DNA of 64,000 bases from Pseudomonas sp. PDM14 (GTDB lineage Bacteria > Pseudomonadota > Gammaproteobacteria > Pseudomonadales > Pseudomonadaceae), in assembly GCF_014851905.1 (NCBI RefSeq), contig NZ_JACVAQ010000001.1, forward strand, positions 1,054,001 through 1,118,000. Reading direction: 5' to 3'. Of the stretch, positions 1 through 10,207 are shown piece by piece. Positions within the stretch are counted from its first letter, which is position 1. Each line of letters opens with the position of its first letter. A program made the translations under genes and the position numbers. Under the pieces are notes generated by a model. That model did not search any database, was not told where the DNA came from, and was given only the letters and a program-made list of their open reading frames with translations.

Positions 1-257
1 TGTCGGCATCGCGCTGTACGCCATAGCTGCGGGCGATCTTGGCCGCCACCTGCTGGCGCAGAGCCGGTAGGCCGGTCATCGGCGAATACTGGTTGCGCCC
101 TTCCAGCACATGGCGGGCCACGGCTTCACGCAGGGCCAGTGGGCCGTCGAAGTCGGGAAAGCCCTGGGACAGGTTGATGGCGCCGACTTCCGCGGCGAGC
201 TGGGACATGCGGGTGAAAATGGTGGTGCCGACATTCGGCAACTTGCTGGTGAACATC
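1..257 (-). CDS. PLP-dependent aminotransferase, N-terminal part (cut by window edge)
   Basis: The reading frame starts at 257 and runs off the left edge, leaving about 85 residues of N-terminus. It opens MFTSKLPNVGTTIFTRMSQL and continues with INLSQGFPDFDG and YSPMTGLPALRQ. These are hallmarks of class I fold-type I pyridoxal-phosphate aminotransferases of the YbdL/methionine-aminotransferase type: the NLSQGFP substrate-side loop and a YxPxxGxPxLR segment. The catalytic lysine lies outside the window. In PAO1 (memory) an aminotransferase gene follows der in the same order. It is separated from der by a terminator-like hairpin at 334-366. Substrate specificity cannot be told from this fragment. 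Confidence 0.85.
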
Positions 258-333
258 TGGCCTATTCCTGCAGACGGGCGCGAGCCGCGAGGATAGCCGA
301 TGGCTGGCGCCGGATGCAGCAGCCGCGCATATG

Positions 334-366
334 AAAAAGGCGCAGAAGCTTATGCCGCTGCGCCTT
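334..366 (-). terminator. Rho-independent terminator downstream of der
   Basis: A 9-bp perfect stem (337-345 with 358-366, AAGGCGCAG/CTGCGCCTT) is followed on the minus strand by a short T run just before 334. It lies 19 bp past the der stop codon and so probably ends the long minus-strand operon. Confidence 0.65.
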
Positions 367-384
367 CGTTCACCGCGCCATGAA

Positions 385-1848
385 TCAGCGCTTCTTGTCG
401 CGGCGCTTCTTGTCGGCCTTCTTGTGGTGGCTCATCAGGCGCCGTTTCTTGTTCACCTGGCGATCGGTGAGGGTGTTCTTGTTGCCCTCGTAGGGGTTCT
501 CACCGCCCTTGTACTCGATACGGATCGGCGTACCGACCAGCTTGAGCACGCGGCGGAAGGTGTTCTCCAGGTAGCGCGTGTAAGACTTCGGCACGGACTC
601 GACCTGGTTGCCGTGGATCACGATCAGCGGCGGGTTGGCACCACCGAGGTGGGCATAGCGCAGTTTGATGCGGCGCCCGCTGACCATCGGCGGCTGGTGC
701 TCCTGCACCGCGTCTTCGAGGATCTGCGTCAGGCGGTTGGTCGGCCAGCGGGTGATCGCCGACTTGAACGAAGCCTGCACCGACTTGTACAGGTTGCCCA
801 CGCCGGTGCCATGCAGGGCGGAGATGAAGTGGATGTCGGCGTAGTCGACAAAGAACAGCCGGCGCTCCAGCTCGGTCTTCACGTAGTCGCGCTCGCCCGG
901 CTCCATGCCATCCCACTTGTTCAGCGCGATTACCAGGGCACGGCCGGATTCGATGGCGAAGCCGAGCAGGTTGAGGTCATGGTCGACCACCCCTTCGCGG
1001 GCGTCCATCACGAAGATCACCACGTTGGCGTCCTTGATCGCCTGCAGCGTCTTCACCACCGAGAATTTCTCCACTTCCTCGTGGATCTTGCCGCGCTTGC
1101 GCACGCCGGCGGTGTCGATCAGCGTGTACTTCTCGTCGTTGCGCTCGAACGGGATGTAGATGCTGTCGCGCGTAGTGCCGGGCTGGTCGTAGACCACCAC
1201 GCGGTCTTCGCCGAGCATGCGGTTGACCAGGGTCGACTTGCCGACGTTGGGCCGCCCGATGATGGCGATCTTGATGCCATCCTTCTCGCTCGGCCCGGGA
1301 ATGCGCTTGGCTTCCTCACCCTCGGCGACTTCTTCGTCACGGACCTCTTCCTCGTCCTGGGGAAATTCCCCCAGCGCCGCCTCAAGCATCTGGGTGATCC
1401 CGCGGCCATGGGCACCGGCGATCGGCAGGGCTTCGCCCAGGCCCATCGGCGCGAACTCGGCGCGGGCGATGTCCGGGTCGATGTTGTCGACCTTGTTCAC
1501 CACCAGGTAGCTGCGCTTGTTGCGCTTGCGCAGGTGCTCGCCAATCATCTGGTCACCGGCGACCAGCCCGGCGCGGGCGTCGACCAGGAACAGCACGACG
1601 TCGGCTTCTTCGATGGCCAGCAGCGACTGCTCGGCCATCTTTTCGTCGATGCCTTCTTCGTCGCCGGAGATGCCACCGGTGTCGACCAGGATGTAGCTGC
1701 GCCCTTCCCACTTTGCCTCGCCGTACTGGCGGTCGCGGGTCAGGCCCGACAGGTCACCAACGATCGCGTCGCGGGTGCGGGTCAGGCGGTTGAAGAGGGT
1801 CGACTTGCCCACGTTGGGGCGGCCCACCAGGGCGATTACCGGAACCAT
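385..1848 (-). CDS. der: Ribosome-assembly GTPase Der (EngA)
   Basis: 487 residues, the usual length for Der. Der is an essential GTPase with two tandem GTPase domains that binds the large ribosomal subunit during its maturation. Two P-loops GRPNVGKST are visible at residues 9-17 and 198-206, with NKVD near 118 and NKWD near 310 as the base-recognition motifs. Switch-region DTGG and DTAG motifs follow each P-loop. The C-terminal 120 residues form the KH-like RNA-binding domain, and the tail is very basic. An acidic linker rich in Glu separates the two G domains. It is the last gene of the bamB-der run, about 80 bp after bamB with a weak hairpin in the gap. Confidence 0.97.
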   Translation of the reverse strand: MVPVIALVGRPNVGKSTLFNRLTRTRDAIVGDLSGLTRDRQYGEAKWEGRSYILVDTGGISGDEEGIDEKMAEQSLLAIEEADVVLFLVDARAGLVAGDQMIGEHLRKRNKRSYLVVNKVDNIDPDIARAEFAPMGLGEALPIAGAHGRGITQMLEAALGEFPQDEEEVRDEEVAEGEEAKRIPGPSEKDGIKIAIIGRPNVGKSTLVNRMLGEDRVVVYDQPGTTRDSIYIPFERNDEKYTLIDTAGVRKRGKIHEEVEKFSVVKTLQAIKDANVVIFVMDAREGVVDHDLNLLGFAIESGRALVIALNKWDGMEPGERDYVKTELERRLFFVDYADIHFISALHGTGVGNLYKSVQASFKSAITRWPTNRLTQILEDAVQEHQPPMVSGRRIKLRYAHLGGANPPLIVIHGNQVESVPKSYTRYLENTFRRVLKLVGTPIRIEYKGGENPYEGNKNTLTDRQVNKKRRLMSHHKKADKKRRDKKR

Positions 1849-1869
1849 TGGGCTCCTCCACAGCTAAAT

Positions 1870-1910
1870 CCAGAAAACACAAAGGCCGCTGACGTAGAAC
1901 GGCAGCGGCC
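1870..1910 (-). terminator. Weak hairpin between bamB and der
   Basis: GGCCGCTG at 1884-1891 pairs with CAGCGGCC at 1903-1910, and the minus strand continues with a T-rich stretch (TTTGTGTTTTC). The U-tract is interrupted, so this may be a partial terminator or attenuator that lowers der expression, or simply an RNA 3' stabiliser. Function not shown by sequence. Confidence 0.4.
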
Positions 1911-1927
1911 GGACAGTGCAGAACAGC

Positions 1928-3079
1928 TTAGCGGATGGTCAGACCGACCAGTTTTCCGCTGTTGCCGAATGCGTAGATCCATTCACCCACGACCAGCGGA
2001 CGGGCACGCAGGCCGTCGCTGTCGATGCGCTCACGCCCGACGAAGTGGCCATCGACCTGGCTCAGCAGGTGCAGATAGCCTTCCAGATCGCCAACTGCGA
2101 CGTAGCTGGAAAACACTTCAGGCGCCGACAGCTGGCGGCGGGCCAGAGAGTCGTTGTTCCACAGCGCCGAGTTGGAACGCTCGTCGACGCTTTCCACGGC
2201 GCCGCTGGCCAGGCTCACGTAAACACTGCCGAAACCCTGGGCCAGACCGACGTAGCTCGACGCTTCGCGCTGCCACTGCTGACGGCCGCTTTCGATGTCG
2301 ATAGCGGCGACCTTGCCCTGGTAGGTGACCACGTACAGGGTGCCACCGGACAGCAGCAGGCTGCCGTCGATGTCGACCATGCGCTCCAGTTCGGAACGCC
2401 CTTGTGGTACGGCGATGCGCTGCTCCCAGACCGGAATGCCGCGCTGGGTATCCAGGGCGATGACCTTACCGGTGGAAAGGCCGGCGATGGCCAGGCGGTT
2501 GGTCACCACCGGGCTGCTGGTGCCACGCAGGGTCAGCACCGCCGGGGTGTTCTCGTAGATCCAGCGCTGGCTGCCGGTGCTGGCATCCAGGCCGATCACG
2601 CGGTCGTCCTGGGTCTGCACCACGACGATGTCGCCGTTGGTGGCCGGCGCGGATAGCACTTCGCTGGTCACGCGGGCACGCCAGCGTTCCTCACCGGAGC
2701 TGGCATCCAGGGCGATCACTTCACCCTTGAGGGTGCCGACCACGACCAGGCCGTAACCGGCACCGACGCCGCCGGAGATCGGCAGCTCGATATCGACTTT
2801 CCAGAACACGTCGCCATTCAGGCGATCGAGGCCCATGACCAGACCGTCCGAGGACGCGGCGTAGAGGCGATCACCGTCCACGGCCGGAGTCAGCATGTTG
2901 TACAGCTCGCCCTGGCCGTCGCCGATGGAGCGGCTCCATTCGGCCTTCAGCTCGACTTCTTCCTGGATGTCAGGCAGTTCGGCTGGTGGCAGTTCCTTCT
3001 TGCTGGTGCTGCTGCAACCCACGACCAGAACGGCCAGGGCCAGCAGTGCGGCATGTTTCCAACGCATCACGTCACGCAT
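1928..3079 (-). CDS. bamB: Outer membrane protein assembly factor BamB (lipoprotein)
   Basis: 383 residues. BamB is a periplasm-facing lipoprotein of the BAM complex that helps BamA fold outer-membrane beta-barrels. The N-terminus MRDVMRWKHAALLALAVL is a signal peptide ending in a lipobox with Cys22 (VVGC). The rest is a PQQ-type eight-bladed beta-propeller, with repeated W and AxD/GxxxALD strands (for example GLVVVGTLKGEVIALD and QDDRVIGLD). The start overlaps the upstream yfgM stop by 8 bp, indicating translational coupling. A second ATG four codons downstream is an alternative start. I kept the first because P. putida BamB, from memory, begins MRDVIRWKH. Confidence 0.95.
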   Translation of the reverse strand: MRDVMRWKHAALLALAVLVVGCSSTSKKELPPAELPDIQEEVELKAEWSRSIGDGQGELYNMLTPAVDGDRLYAASSDGLVMGLDRLNGDVFWKVDIELPISGGVGAGYGLVVVGTLKGEVIALDASSGEERWRARVTSEVLSAPATNGDIVVVQTQDDRVIGLDASTGSQRWIYENTPAVLTLRGTSSPVVTNRLAIAGLSTGKVIALDTQRGIPVWEQRIAVPQGRSELERMVDIDGSLLLSGGTLYVVTYQGKVAAIDIESGRQQWQREASSYVGLAQGFGSVYVSLASGAVESVDERSNSALWNNDSLARRQLSAPEVFSSYVAVGDLEGYLHLLSQVDGHFVGRERIDSDGLRARPLVVGEWIYAFGNSGKLVGLTIR

Positions 3080-3713
3080 CCCCTTTTGCCAGATCGTCGA
3101 GTTTCATTTGCAGGCCGCCAATCGCGGCGTCATCGGCCAGGCTGGACTTGGCCTTTTCGTAGGCGGCGTGGGCGTCGTCGTTGCGACCGAGCTGTACCAG
3201 CAGGTCACCCTTGAGTTCTTCACGGCTGGCCTTCCAGGCCTCGTCGGCTTCGCCGTCGAGCAGCTTGAGCCCTTCTTCGGCCTTGTCCTGGGCAGCCAGC
3301 ACACGCGCCAGGCGCTGACGCGCCAGCTCGCCGATAGCGTGGTCCGCCGGCTTGTCGATCAGCGGCTTGAGTTCCGCCGCCGCGTCGTCCAGCTTGCCGC
3401 TTTCCACCGCGACCTTGGCCACGAACAGGCTGGCGTACTGGGCGTAGTGGGTACCGGAGAACTCGGTCTTCAGCTTGCCGGCCAGTTCGGTGACCTTGGC
3501 GGTATCGGGCTGGCCTTCACGGGTCAGGCTGGTTTCCAGCAGTTGCTGGTAGACCACCGAGGCGCCCTGCGCCTGCTTGACCTCGTACTGTTTCCAGGCC
3601 TGCCAGCCGACCACCAGCGCGAGCGCCAGCACACCACCAGTCAGCAGGGGTTTGCCATTGCGCTGCCACCATTCCTTCATCTGCGCAATTTGTTCGTCTT
3701 CGGTCATGCTCAC
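3072..3713 (-). CDS. yfgM: YfgM-family tetratricopeptide protein (SecYEG/PpiD-associated ancillary chaperone)
   Basis: 213 residues with a short cytosolic N-terminus, one membrane segment at about residues 22-40, and a TPR-rich periplasmic domain. Helical repeats include YAQYASLFVAKVAVESGKLD and RNDDAHAAYEKAKSSL. In E. coli YfgM works with PpiD at the Sec translocon and is thought to hand proteins to periplasmic chaperones. Its place between hisS and bamB is the same as in other gammaproteobacteria. Start MSMTEDEQI is 27 bp after hisS; MTEDEQ two codons later would serve equally well. Confidence 0.88.
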   Translation of the reverse strand: MSMTEDEQIAQMKEWWQRNGKPLLTGGVLALALVVGWQAWKQYEVKQAQGASVVYQQLLETSLTREGQPDTAKVTELAGKLKTEFSGTHYAQYASLFVAKVAVESGKLDDAAAELKPLIDKPADHAIGELARQRLARVLAAQDKAEEGLKLLDGEADEAWKASREELKGDLLVQLGRNDDAHAAYEKAKSSLADDAAIGGLQMKLDDLAKGDA

Positions 3714-3740
3714 CCCAATAACTCCTTGTTCTTCATGTTC

Positions 3741-5030
3741 TCAAGCCTGCTCGAGGCAAGCGGCGAGATGCTGTGCCAGTACATCCCAACCGATACTTTG
3801 TTGTTCGCCATCGGCGCGCAAAGGTTTGCAACCTACCACGCGGCCGGCCAGTTCGTCGTCACCCAGAATCAAGGCGAAGCGTGCACCGCTCTTGTCGGCC
3901 TTCTTGAACTGGCTCTTGAAGCTGCCAGCACCGGCGTTGACCATCAGGCGCAGGCCCGGCAACGCATCGCGCAACTGCTCGGCCAGGGACAGTGCAGCCA
4001 GCTCAGCCGGCTCACCGAAGGCGCACAGGTAGATGTCCGCCGGGCTGTTCAGCTCGGCCGGCACCAGATCGAGGGTTTCCAGCAACAGCACCAGACGCTC
4101 GACACCCATGGCGAAGCCGACACCCGGCGTCGGCTTGCCGCCGAACTGGCTGATCAGACCGTCATAGCGGCCGCCGGCACAGACCGTTCCCTGCGAGCCG
4201 AGCTTGTCGGTGACCCATTCGAAAACGGTGCGCCCGTAGTAGTCCAGACCGCGGACCAGTTTCGGGTTGATTTCGTAGCGGATGCCGACCGCATCCAGGC
4301 GCGCCTTGAGCCCGTCGAAGTGGACCCGCGATTCGTCGTCGAGGTAATCGTGCAGGGTCGGCGCGCCGACCAGCAGCGCCTGCGTGGCTGCAACCTTGCT
4401 GTCAAGGATACGCAGCGGGTTGGTGGTCAGGCGGCGCTGGCTATCTTCGTCAAGCTGCTCGAAACGCTCGTTGAGATAGGCCACCAGCGCATCGCGGTAA
4501 GTCGCACGCGCTTCGCTGGAGCCGAGGCTGTTGAGCTGCAGGGTGACCGCGTCGGTCAGGCCGAGCTTCTGCCACAGGCGCGCCGTGAGCACGATCAGCT
4601 CGGCGTCAACGTCCGGCCCGGGCAGGTTGAACACTTCCACACCAATCTGGTGGAACTGCCGGTAGCGACCTTTCTGCGGCTTCTCGTAGCGGAACATCGG
4701 GCCGGCGTACCACAGCTTCTGTACCTGGCCACCGCCAGTCAGGCCGTGCTCCAGCACCGCACGTACGCAACCAGCGGTGCCTTCGGGGCGCAGGGTCAGC
4801 GACTCTTCGTTGCGATCAAGGAAGGTGTACATCTCCTTGTCGACCACATCGGTGCCCTCGCCGATGCCACGGGCAAACAGCTCGGTGAACTCGAGGATCG
4901 GCAGGCGGATTTCCTTGTAGCCGTAACCATCCAGCAAGCGCGCGAAGGTGTTCTCCAGGAAGCGCCAGCTCGGCGTCTGCTCGGGCAGGATGTCGTTCAT
5001 GCCACGAATGGCTTGCAGGGTCTTGCTCAC
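3741..5030 (-). CDS. hisS: Histidyl-tRNA synthetase
   Basis: 429 residues, normal for bacterial HisRS. It charges tRNA-His with histidine. Class II features are visible: motif 1 region following GMNDILPEQ, motif 2 with [20 protein letters not shown], the histidine-specific loop [13 protein letters not shown], and motif 3 GFAMGVERL. The C-terminal roughly 100 residues form the anticodon-binding domain. It lies 18 bp downstream of ispG in the same operon. Confidence 0.97.
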   Translation of the reverse strand: MSKTLQAIRGMNDILPEQTPSWRFLENTFARLLDGYGYKEIRLPILEFTELFARGIGEGTDVVDKEMYTFLDRNEESLTLRPEGTAGCVRAVLEHGLTGGGQVQKLWYAGPMFRYEKPQKGRYRQFHQIGVEVFNLPGPDVDAELIVLTARLWQKLGLTDAVTLQLNSLGSSEARATYRDALVAYLNERFEQLDEDSQRRLTTNPLRILDSKVAATQALLVGAPTLHDYLDDESRVHFDGLKARLDAVGIRYEINPKLVRGLDYYGRTVFEWVTDKLGSQGTVCAGGRYDGLISQFGGKPTPGVGFAMGVERLVLLLETLDLVPAELNSPADIYLCAFGEPAELAALSLAEQLRDALPGLRLMVNAGAGSFKSQFKKADKSGARFALILGDDELAGRVVGCKPLRADGEQQSIGWDVLAQHLAACLEQA

Positions 5031-5048
5031 AAGGTTTCCTTAACGGGT

Positions 5049-6158
5049 TCAGCCGCGGACGATAACCGCCGCATCGGCCTCGGCCTTCTCGGCCGCTTTC
5101 TGGCGGATCAGCTTTTCTAGCTCATCCACGAGGTTGTCATTGGTCAGTTTCTGCGCCGGCTTGCCATCGATGTAGATCAGGTTCGGCGAGCCGCCGGTGA
5201 GGCCGATGTGCGCCTCCTTGGCTTCACCCGGGCCGTTGACCACACAGCCGATCACGGCCACGTCCAGCGGCACCAGCAGGTCTTCGACACGGCTTTCCAG
5301 CTCGTTCATGGTCTTCACCACATCGAAGTTCTGCCGCGAGCAGCTCGGGCAGGCGATGAAATTGATGCCACGCGAGCGCAGGCGCAGGGACTTGAGGATG
5401 TCGTAGCCGACCTTGATCTCTTCGACCGGATCAGCCGCCAGGGAGATGCGGATGGTGTCGCCGATACCGTCCATCAGGAGCATGCCGAGGCCGACTGAGG
5501 ACTTCACCGTGCCCGAACGCAGGCCACCGGCTTCGGTGATACCCAGGTGCAGGGGCTGCTCGATCTGGGTGGCCAGCAGGCGGTAGGCGGCGACGGCCAT
5601 GAACACGTCCGAGGCCTTCACGCTGACCTTGAAATCGGGGAAATTCAGGCGGTCGAGGTGTTCGACATGGCGCAACGCGGACTCGACCAACGCCTCGGGC
5701 GTCGGCTCGCCGTATTTCTTCTGCAGGTCCTTTTCCAAGGAGCCGGCGTTGACCCCAATGCGGATCGGAATGCCCTTGTCGCGCGCGGCCTCGACCACGG
5801 CGCGCACGCGGTCTTCACGACCAATGTTGCCCGGGTTGATACGCAGGCAATCGACACCCAGCTCAGCGACCCGCAGGGCGATCTGGTAGTCGAAGTGGAT
5901 GTCCGCCACCAGTGGCAGGTTGACCTGCTGCTTGATCCGGCCGAAGGCTTCGGCGGCCTGCATATCCGGCACGGAGACGCGCACGATATCGGCGCCGGCC
6001 TCTTCCAGGCGACGGATCTGCGCCACGGTTGCCGCGACGTCACAGGTATCGGTGTTGGTCATGCTCTGCACCGCGATCGGCGCGTCGCCACCCACCGGCA
6101 CCGAGCCGACCCAGATCTTGCGGGACAGCCGGCGTTTGATTGGAGATTCGCAATGCAT
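5049..6158 (-). CDS. ispG: 4-hydroxy-3-methylbut-2-en-1-yl diphosphate synthase (MEP pathway)
   Basis: 369 residues. IspG reduces the cyclic diphosphate MEcPP to HMBPP, the penultimate step of the non-mevalonate isoprenoid pathway, using a [4Fe-4S] cluster. The cluster cysteines are at residues 270 and 273 (ACPSCSRQ) and about 305 ([10 protein letters not shown]). The N-terminal TIM barrel contains VQSMTNTDT and LRINPGNIG. It starts 1 bp after the rodZ stop. Its need for an Fe-S cluster fits the isc operon a few kilobases away, though no regulatory link is visible. Confidence 0.97.
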   Translation of the reverse strand: MHCESPIKRRLSRKIWVGSVPVGGDAPIAVQSMTNTDTCDVAATVAQIRRLEEAGADIVRVSVPDMQAAEAFGRIKQQVNLPLVADIHFDYQIALRVAELGVDCLRINPGNIGREDRVRAVVEAARDKGIPIRIGVNAGSLEKDLQKKYGEPTPEALVESALRHVEHLDRLNFPDFKVSVKASDVFMAVAAYRLLATQIEQPLHLGITEAGGLRSGTVKSSVGLGMLLMDGIGDTIRISLAADPVEEIKVGYDILKSLRLRSRGINFIACPSCSRQNFDVVKTMNELESRVEDLLVPLDVAVIGCVVNGPGEAKEAHIGLTGGSPNLIYIDGKPAQKLTNDNLVDELEKLIRQKAAEKAEADAAVIVRG

Positions 6159-6159
6159 G

Positions 6160-7173
6160 TTATTGGCCCAACTTCAGGCGAGCGGTTTCACCGTGGGTGA
6201 AAGGAGCAACGTCGACCTGCTGGCCATCAACACGCACCTGCGCACCACGGGCGAAGCCCAGGCGCAGCTCCAGCGGTGCCTTGCCGACAAACTCGACGCT
6301 TTCGCCACGGCGCTTGAGAGCGCTGAGCAGGACCTTGCCATTGGCATCGGTGAGCTGGGTCCAGCAATCGGCGGTGAACTGCAGATGCACGCGCGACTCC
6401 CCTGCTACCGGGGCCGCCGGCACAACCGGCTCGGGCGTGGGCGGGGTTGTGCCGGCTGGCGCGCTGCCAGCCACGCTCGGCGCCGCAGGCGTGACTGGCG
6501 GTGTGACGGCTGGCACTGCCGGAGCGCCTGCCGCGTCGGGAGCCACGGCAACGGGCGTGTCCACAGCGGGGGTCTCGCCTTCCGGCTGCGCAGCCAGCTC
6601 GGCAGACACCGGCGCCTCGGGCAATTGCTCAGGCGCCTGGGCCTCGGCAACGGCCTGGTCTTCAGGCTCGTCCAGCGGATGAATCTCGGTGGTGCCGTCG
6701 GCGCCATCGACTTCGACGTGCTCCAGCGCCAGGTCGGGAGACAGCAGGTCCTTGCGCTCGGCGTCGCCCTGCCACCAGAAGAAACCGCCAGCGCCCAGCA
6801 CCAGCAACAGACACAGGCTGACTACCTTGAGAATGCTCTGCGACAGCCGCGCCGGCTCTTCGATGCGGCCCAGGCTGTGCACACTGGCACCCTGAGAGTC
6901 GGTACCGGTGAACTGGTCGAACTCCTGGACCAACAGCGCCTGATCCATCCCCAACAGCTTGGCATACGCCCGCACATAGCCACGCGAGAAGGTGTGCCCC
7001 GGCAACTTGTCGAACGCGCCAGCCTCGAGCTGCTGCAGCGACTGCGCGCTCAGGTTGAGCTGGGCAGCCACCTCGACCAGCGCCCAGCCCTTGGCTTCCC
7101 GCGCCTTGCGCAGGGTCTCGCCCGGATTCGCCCGGCTCGCCGCCGCTGTTTCAGGATGCACCGCTTTCATCAC
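6160..7173 (-). CDS. rodZ: Cytoskeletal cell-shape protein RodZ
   Basis: 337 residues. RodZ anchors MreB filaments to the inner membrane in rod-shaped cells. Residues 20-85 form a Cro/CI-like helix-turn-helix ([19 protein letters not shown]) that contacts MreB. A transmembrane helix spans about residues 113-134. A long Pro/Ala/Val-rich periplasmic linker (roughly 190-260) precedes the C-terminal DUF4115 beta domain. The linker is low complexity and probably variable in length between strains. The start overlaps the pilF stop in an ATGA arrangement. Confidence 0.93.
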   Translation of the reverse strand: MMKAVHPETAAASRANPGETLRKAREAKGWALVEVAAQLNLSAQSLQQLEAGAFDKLPGHTFSRGYVRAYAKLLGMDQALLVQEFDQFTGTDSQGASVHSLGRIEEPARLSQSILKVVSLCLLLVLGAGGFFWWQGDAERKDLLSPDLALEHVEVDGADGTTEIHPLDEPEDQAVAEAQAPEQLPEAPVSAELAAQPEGETPAVDTPVAVAPDAAGAPAVPAVTPPVTPAAPSVAGSAPAGTTPPTPEPVVPAAPVAGESRVHLQFTADCWTQLTDANGKVLLSALKRRGESVEFVGKAPLELRLGFARGAQVRVDGQQVDVAPFTHGETARLKLGQ

Positions 7174-7931
7174 TGCTCCGACAGATACTGCTGATATTCC
7201 GGGGTGCCTGGGTAGAGGCGCTTCAACTGCAGACCAAGGCTGGCCGCCAGGTCGCGATCCTCGAAGACCCGCGCCAGGCGTGTGCCCAGCAACAGGCTCT
7301 GCGCGGTCTGACGCGACTGCTGGCTGAAGGCGTCGTAGTAGCCACGCGACGGAACGTACTGTTTGTTATCGAAAGACAGCAGGGCCATCTGCAGCAACGC
7401 AATCGGCCGCTGGCTGTTGAGGCGCAGGGAGCGCTCAAAATAGTGCTCGGCCTCGTCGCGTTTGCCCAGCTGCAGAGCGGTCAGGCCCATGTTCTCGAAC
7501 ACCCGCGAGCGCTCGCCGTACAGGGTGTCTTCCGAGGCCTTCTGGTAGACGTCGTAGGCTTCCTTGTAGCGCTTCTGCTCGTAGAGGAAGCCGCCGTAGT
7601 TGTTCAGCAGCCGGGCGTCATTGCCTTTCAGCGACAGCGCCTTGCGGTAATGATCCTCTGCGAGCTTGGGCTCCATTTCCTGCTGGAACACTACAGCCAG
7701 CGCGGCATGCGCCTCAGCACTGGAAGGATCGAGCTCCAACGCCGATTTGAGCGGGTTCTTCGCCTTTTCGGTATCCCCCTGCCCGAGCAGGCCGATACCC
7801 AGTTGAATGTAGGCATCCCGTGCCTGCGCACGCCCCTCTGCAGTCTTCATCGGGTCGGTGATACCACCCGTGGTAACGCATCCGGTCATCAGACCGGCCA
7901 GAGCCAGCAAAAGCGCAGCGCGCACGATCAT
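7170..7931 (-). CDS. pilF: Type IV pilus biogenesis/stability lipoprotein PilF (PilW)
   Basis: 253 residues from the ATG at 7931. This start gives a signal peptide MIVRAALLLALAGLMTGC with lipobox Cys18; upstream in-frame codons encode no signal peptide and overlap rlmN. Six tandem tetratricopeptide repeats follow (AYIQLGIGLLGQGDTEKAKN, LNNYGGFLYEQKRYKEAYD and others). The PilF pilotin carries the PilQ secretin to the outer membrane for multimerisation, so it is needed for twitching. The rlmN-pilF-rodZ-ispG order is conserved in Pseudomonas. Confidence 0.94.
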   Translation of the reverse strand: MIVRAALLLALAGLMTGCVTTGGITDPMKTAEGRAQARDAYIQLGIGLLGQGDTEKAKNPLKSALELDPSSAEAHAALAVVFQQEMEPKLAEDHYRKALSLKGNDARLLNNYGGFLYEQKRYKEAYDVYQKASEDTLYGERSRVFENMGLTALQLGKRDEAEHYFERSLRLNSQRPIALLQMALLSFDNKQYVPSRGYYDAFSQQSRQTAQSLLLGTRLARVFEDRDLAASLGLQLKRLYPGTPEYQQYLSEQ

Positions 7932-7944
7932 GAACGTCCTCTCT

Positions 7945-9093
7945 TCAATTTCGGTTGGCAGAACCGCGGGGGGCATCGCCCTCGCTGCCCAACTGGCGCA
8001 CGGCAATGTAACGCTCGCTACGACGGGTACGATCCTGCACCTGGCCGACCAGTTGGCCGCATGCCGCATCGATATCATCGCCACGCGTGGTTCGCACGGT
8101 CACGTTGTGTCCTGCCTTGTGCAGCAGGTCCTGGAAGCGGCGAATGGCGTTGTTGCTCGGCCGCTCGTAACCGGAGAACGGGAAGGGATTAAACGGGATC
8201 AGATTGATCTTGCAAGGGAAATCCTTGAGAAGTGCGATCATCTGCTCAGCGTGCTCAGGCTGGTCGTTGACGTCCTTGAGCAGGGTGTACTCGATGGTCA
8301 GGAAGCGTTTCTCGCCCAGGCCCTCGATGTAGCGCCGGCAGGCCGGCAGCAGTACGTCCAGCGGGTACTTCTTGTTGATCGGCACCAGTTCGCTGCGCAG
8401 CTTGTCGTTCGGCGCGTGCAACGACAGGGCCAGCGACACGTCGATGACCTCGCCCAGCTTGTCGATCATCGGCACCACGCCGGAGGTCGACAGGGTCACC
8501 TTGCGCTTGGAAATGCCGTAGCCGAGGTCGTCCATCATGATGCGCATGGCCGAGACGACGTTGTCGAAGTTCAGCAGCGGCTCACCCATACCCATCATCA
8601 CCACGTTGGTGACGGCGCGGTCGATCTTCGCCGGGACGGTGCCGAAGGACTTGTTGGCGATCCACACCTGGCCGATGATTTCCGCGGCAGTGAGGTCGCT
8701 GTTGAAGCCCTGCTTGCCCGTGGAGCAGAAGCTGCAGTCCAGGGCGCAGCCCGCTTGGGACGATACACAGAGGGTGCCACGTCCGCCTTGCGGGATATAA
8801 ACAGTCTCGACGCAGCTGCCGGACGCCACGCGCACCACCCACTTACGGGTGCCGTCGCTGGAGATGTCCTGGCTGACAACCTCGGGACCACGAATTTCGG
8901 CACAGGCCTTGAGCTTTTCGCGCAAGGCCTTGCCCAGATTGCTCATGGCGTCGAAATCATCGACGCCAAAGTGGTGAATCCATTTCATCACCTGACCGGC
9001 ACGGAAGCGCTTGTCTCCGATCTGCTCGAAGAAGCTCTCCATTTCAGGCTGGGTCAAACCCAGAAGATTGATCTTGCCGGCTGTTTCAGTCAT
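7945..9093 (-). CDS. rlmN: Dual-specificity 23S rRNA A2503 / tRNA A37 C2-methyltransferase RlmN
   Basis: 382 residues. RlmN is a radical-SAM enzyme that adds a C2 methyl to A2503 of 23S rRNA and A37 of some tRNAs. The CX3CX2C cluster motif is seen in [22 protein letters not shown] is a further SAM-binding motif, and a conserved Cys in the C-terminal [12 protein letters not shown] is the methyl-transfer cysteine. It lies 24 bp downstream of ndk and probably shares its transcript. Confidence 0.97.
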   Translation of the reverse strand: MTETAGKINLLGLTQPEMESFFEQIGDKRFRAGQVMKWIHHFGVDDFDAMSNLGKALREKLKACAEIRGPEVVSQDISSDGTRKWVVRVASGSCVETVYIPQGGRGTLCVSSQAGCALDCSFCSTGKQGFNSDLTAAEIIGQVWIANKSFGTVPAKIDRAVTNVVMMGMGEPLLNFDNVVSAMRIMMDDLGYGISKRKVTLSTSGVVPMIDKLGEVIDVSLALSLHAPNDKLRSELVPINKKYPLDVLLPACRRYIEGLGEKRFLTIEYTLLKDVNDQPEHAEQMIALLKDFPCKINLIPFNPFPFSGYERPSNNAIRRFQDLLHKAGHNVTVRTTRGDDIDAACGQLVGQVQDRTRRSERYIAVRQLGSEGDAPRGSANRN

Positions 9094-9117
9094 GAACTCA
9101 CCCTCGCCTGTTCGCGC

Positions 9118-9549
9118 TTAGCGAATGCGAGCGCACACCTCGGTGGCGGAGAAGAAGTACGCGACTTCACGGGCAGCGGAGGCCTCGGAATCGGAACCGT
9201 GTACGGCGTTCTCGTCGATGGAAACGGCGAAGTCGGCGCGGATGGTGCCGGCAGCAGCTTCTTTCGGATTGGTGGCGCCCATCAGCTCGCGGTTCTTGGC
9301 GATGGCGTCTTCACCTTCCAGGACCTGGACGATGACCGGACCGGAAACCATGAAGGCAACCAGATCCTTGAAGAAACCACGCTCGCTGTGCTCGGCGTAG
9401 AAACCGCCAGCTTCGCGCTCGGACAGTTGAACCATTTTCGAAGCGACGACGCGCAGGCCAGCCTTTTCGAAACGAGTGACGATTTCGCCAACTACGTTTT
9501 TGGCGACGGCATCAGGCTTGATGATGGAGAAAGTGCGTTGAACAGCCAT
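9118..9549 (-). CDS. ndk: Nucleoside diphosphate kinase
   Basis: 143 residues from the ATG at 9549 ([18 protein letters not shown]). The enzyme moves the gamma phosphate of ATP to other nucleoside diphosphates through a phospho-histidine. The active-site signature NAVHGSDS holds that histidine. An upstream in-frame ATG would add six residues not found in the family. A TATAAT -10 box lies about 45 bp upstream. Confidence 0.97.
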   Translation of the reverse strand: MAVQRTFSIIKPDAVAKNVVGEIVTRFEKAGLRVVASKMVQLSEREAGGFYAEHSERGFFKDLVAFMVSGPVIVQVLEGEDAIAKNRELMGATNPKEAAAGTIRADFAVSIDENAVHGSDSEASAAREVAYFFSATEVCARIR

Positions 9550-9595
9550 GTGAAACTCCGGAAACAAGGATTAAAGCGAACAAGTAAACCCGCGA

Positions 9596-9625
9596 ATTAT
9601 ACGCAGGTTAGGAAAAAATGCGTAA
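9596..9625 (-). promoter_or_regulatory. Probable sigma-70 promoter of ndk
   Basis: A perfect TATAAT (minus strand, 9596-9601) sits about 46 bp upstream of the ndk start. The best -35 at the right distance (TTACGC, 9620-9625) is poor. The promoter overlaps the isc-operon terminator. Confidence 0.45.
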
Positions 9626-9646
9626 GGCAGCGCCGGATGGCGCCGC
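9611..9646 (-). terminator. Terminator of the isc operon
   Basis: GCGGCGCC (46-39) pairs with GGCGCTGC (34-27) around a four-base loop, positions 9627-9646, with one G-U pair. A six-T run follows at 9613-9618 on the minus strand. It begins 3 bp past the iscX stop codon. Confidence 0.65.
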
Positions 9647-9649
9647 GAG

Positions 9650-9850
9650 TCACGCGGACTCTTCGATCCAGGCGGCCTGGATGGCCTCGAGAACCTTCTC
9701 GCCGCCGCGCTGCGGGTCATCGCTGAACGCCGGCAGGGCCAGCACCCAACGGTGCAGATCGACGAAATTGACATAGCGCGGATCGACATCCGGCTTGCTC
9801 TCGTAAAGCTCGATGGCGATATCCAGCACGTCGGCCCATTTCAGACTCAT
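9650..9850 (-). CDS. iscX: Fe-S cluster assembly protein IscX (YfhJ)
   Basis: 66 residues, the standard size. IscX is a small acidic protein that binds IscS and iron and slows cluster assembly, acting as a regulator or iron donor. Family features seen are MSLKWADVLDIAIELYE near the start, DPRYVNFVDLHRWVLALP, and the acidic C-terminal helix EAIQAAWIEE. It is the last gene of the isc operon, 15 bp after fdx. Confidence 0.95.
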   Translation of the reverse strand: MSLKWADVLDIAIELYESKPDVDPRYVNFVDLHRWVLALPAFSDDPQRGGEKVLEAIQAAWIEESA

Positions 9851-9865
9851 GACAGCTCCTCTGAC

Positions 9866-10207
9866 TCAGTGCGGCGCTTCGGCAGCGTGGTTAAGCGAGT
9901 ACTTCGGAATCTCGACCGTCAGGTCTTCAGTCCCGACGATCGCCTGACAAGCCAGGCGCGATTGCGCCTCCAGCCCCCAGGCGCGATCGAGGAAATCCTC
10001 TTCCAGCTCGTCAGCTTCTTCCAGCGAATCGAAACCCTCACGGATCACACAGTGGCAGGTGGTGCAGGCACAGACACCGCCGCAGGCGCTTTCCATCTCG
10101 ATGTGGTGCTCATGCGCCAGCTCGAGAATGGACGTGCCGGGCTCGGCCTCGACAACCAGGCCATCAGGGCAGAACTTCTCGTGCGGCAGAAAAATGACCT
10201 GTGGCAT
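9866..10207 (-). CDS. fdx: ISC-system [2Fe-2S] ferredoxin
   Basis: 113 residues of adrenodoxin type. It supplies electrons during cluster assembly on IscU. The four cluster ligands are seen in ACGGVCACTTCHC and in the later LACQ. The C-terminus ends with the EIPKYSLNHA segment common to Isc ferredoxins. The start codon overlaps the hscA stop by one base (TGATG). Confidence 0.96.
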   Translation of the reverse strand: MPQVIFLPHEKFCPDGLVVEAEPGTSILELAHEHHIEMESACGGVCACTTCHCVIREGFDSLEEADELEEDFLDRAWGLEAQSRLACQAIVGTEDLTVEIPKYSLNHAAEAPH

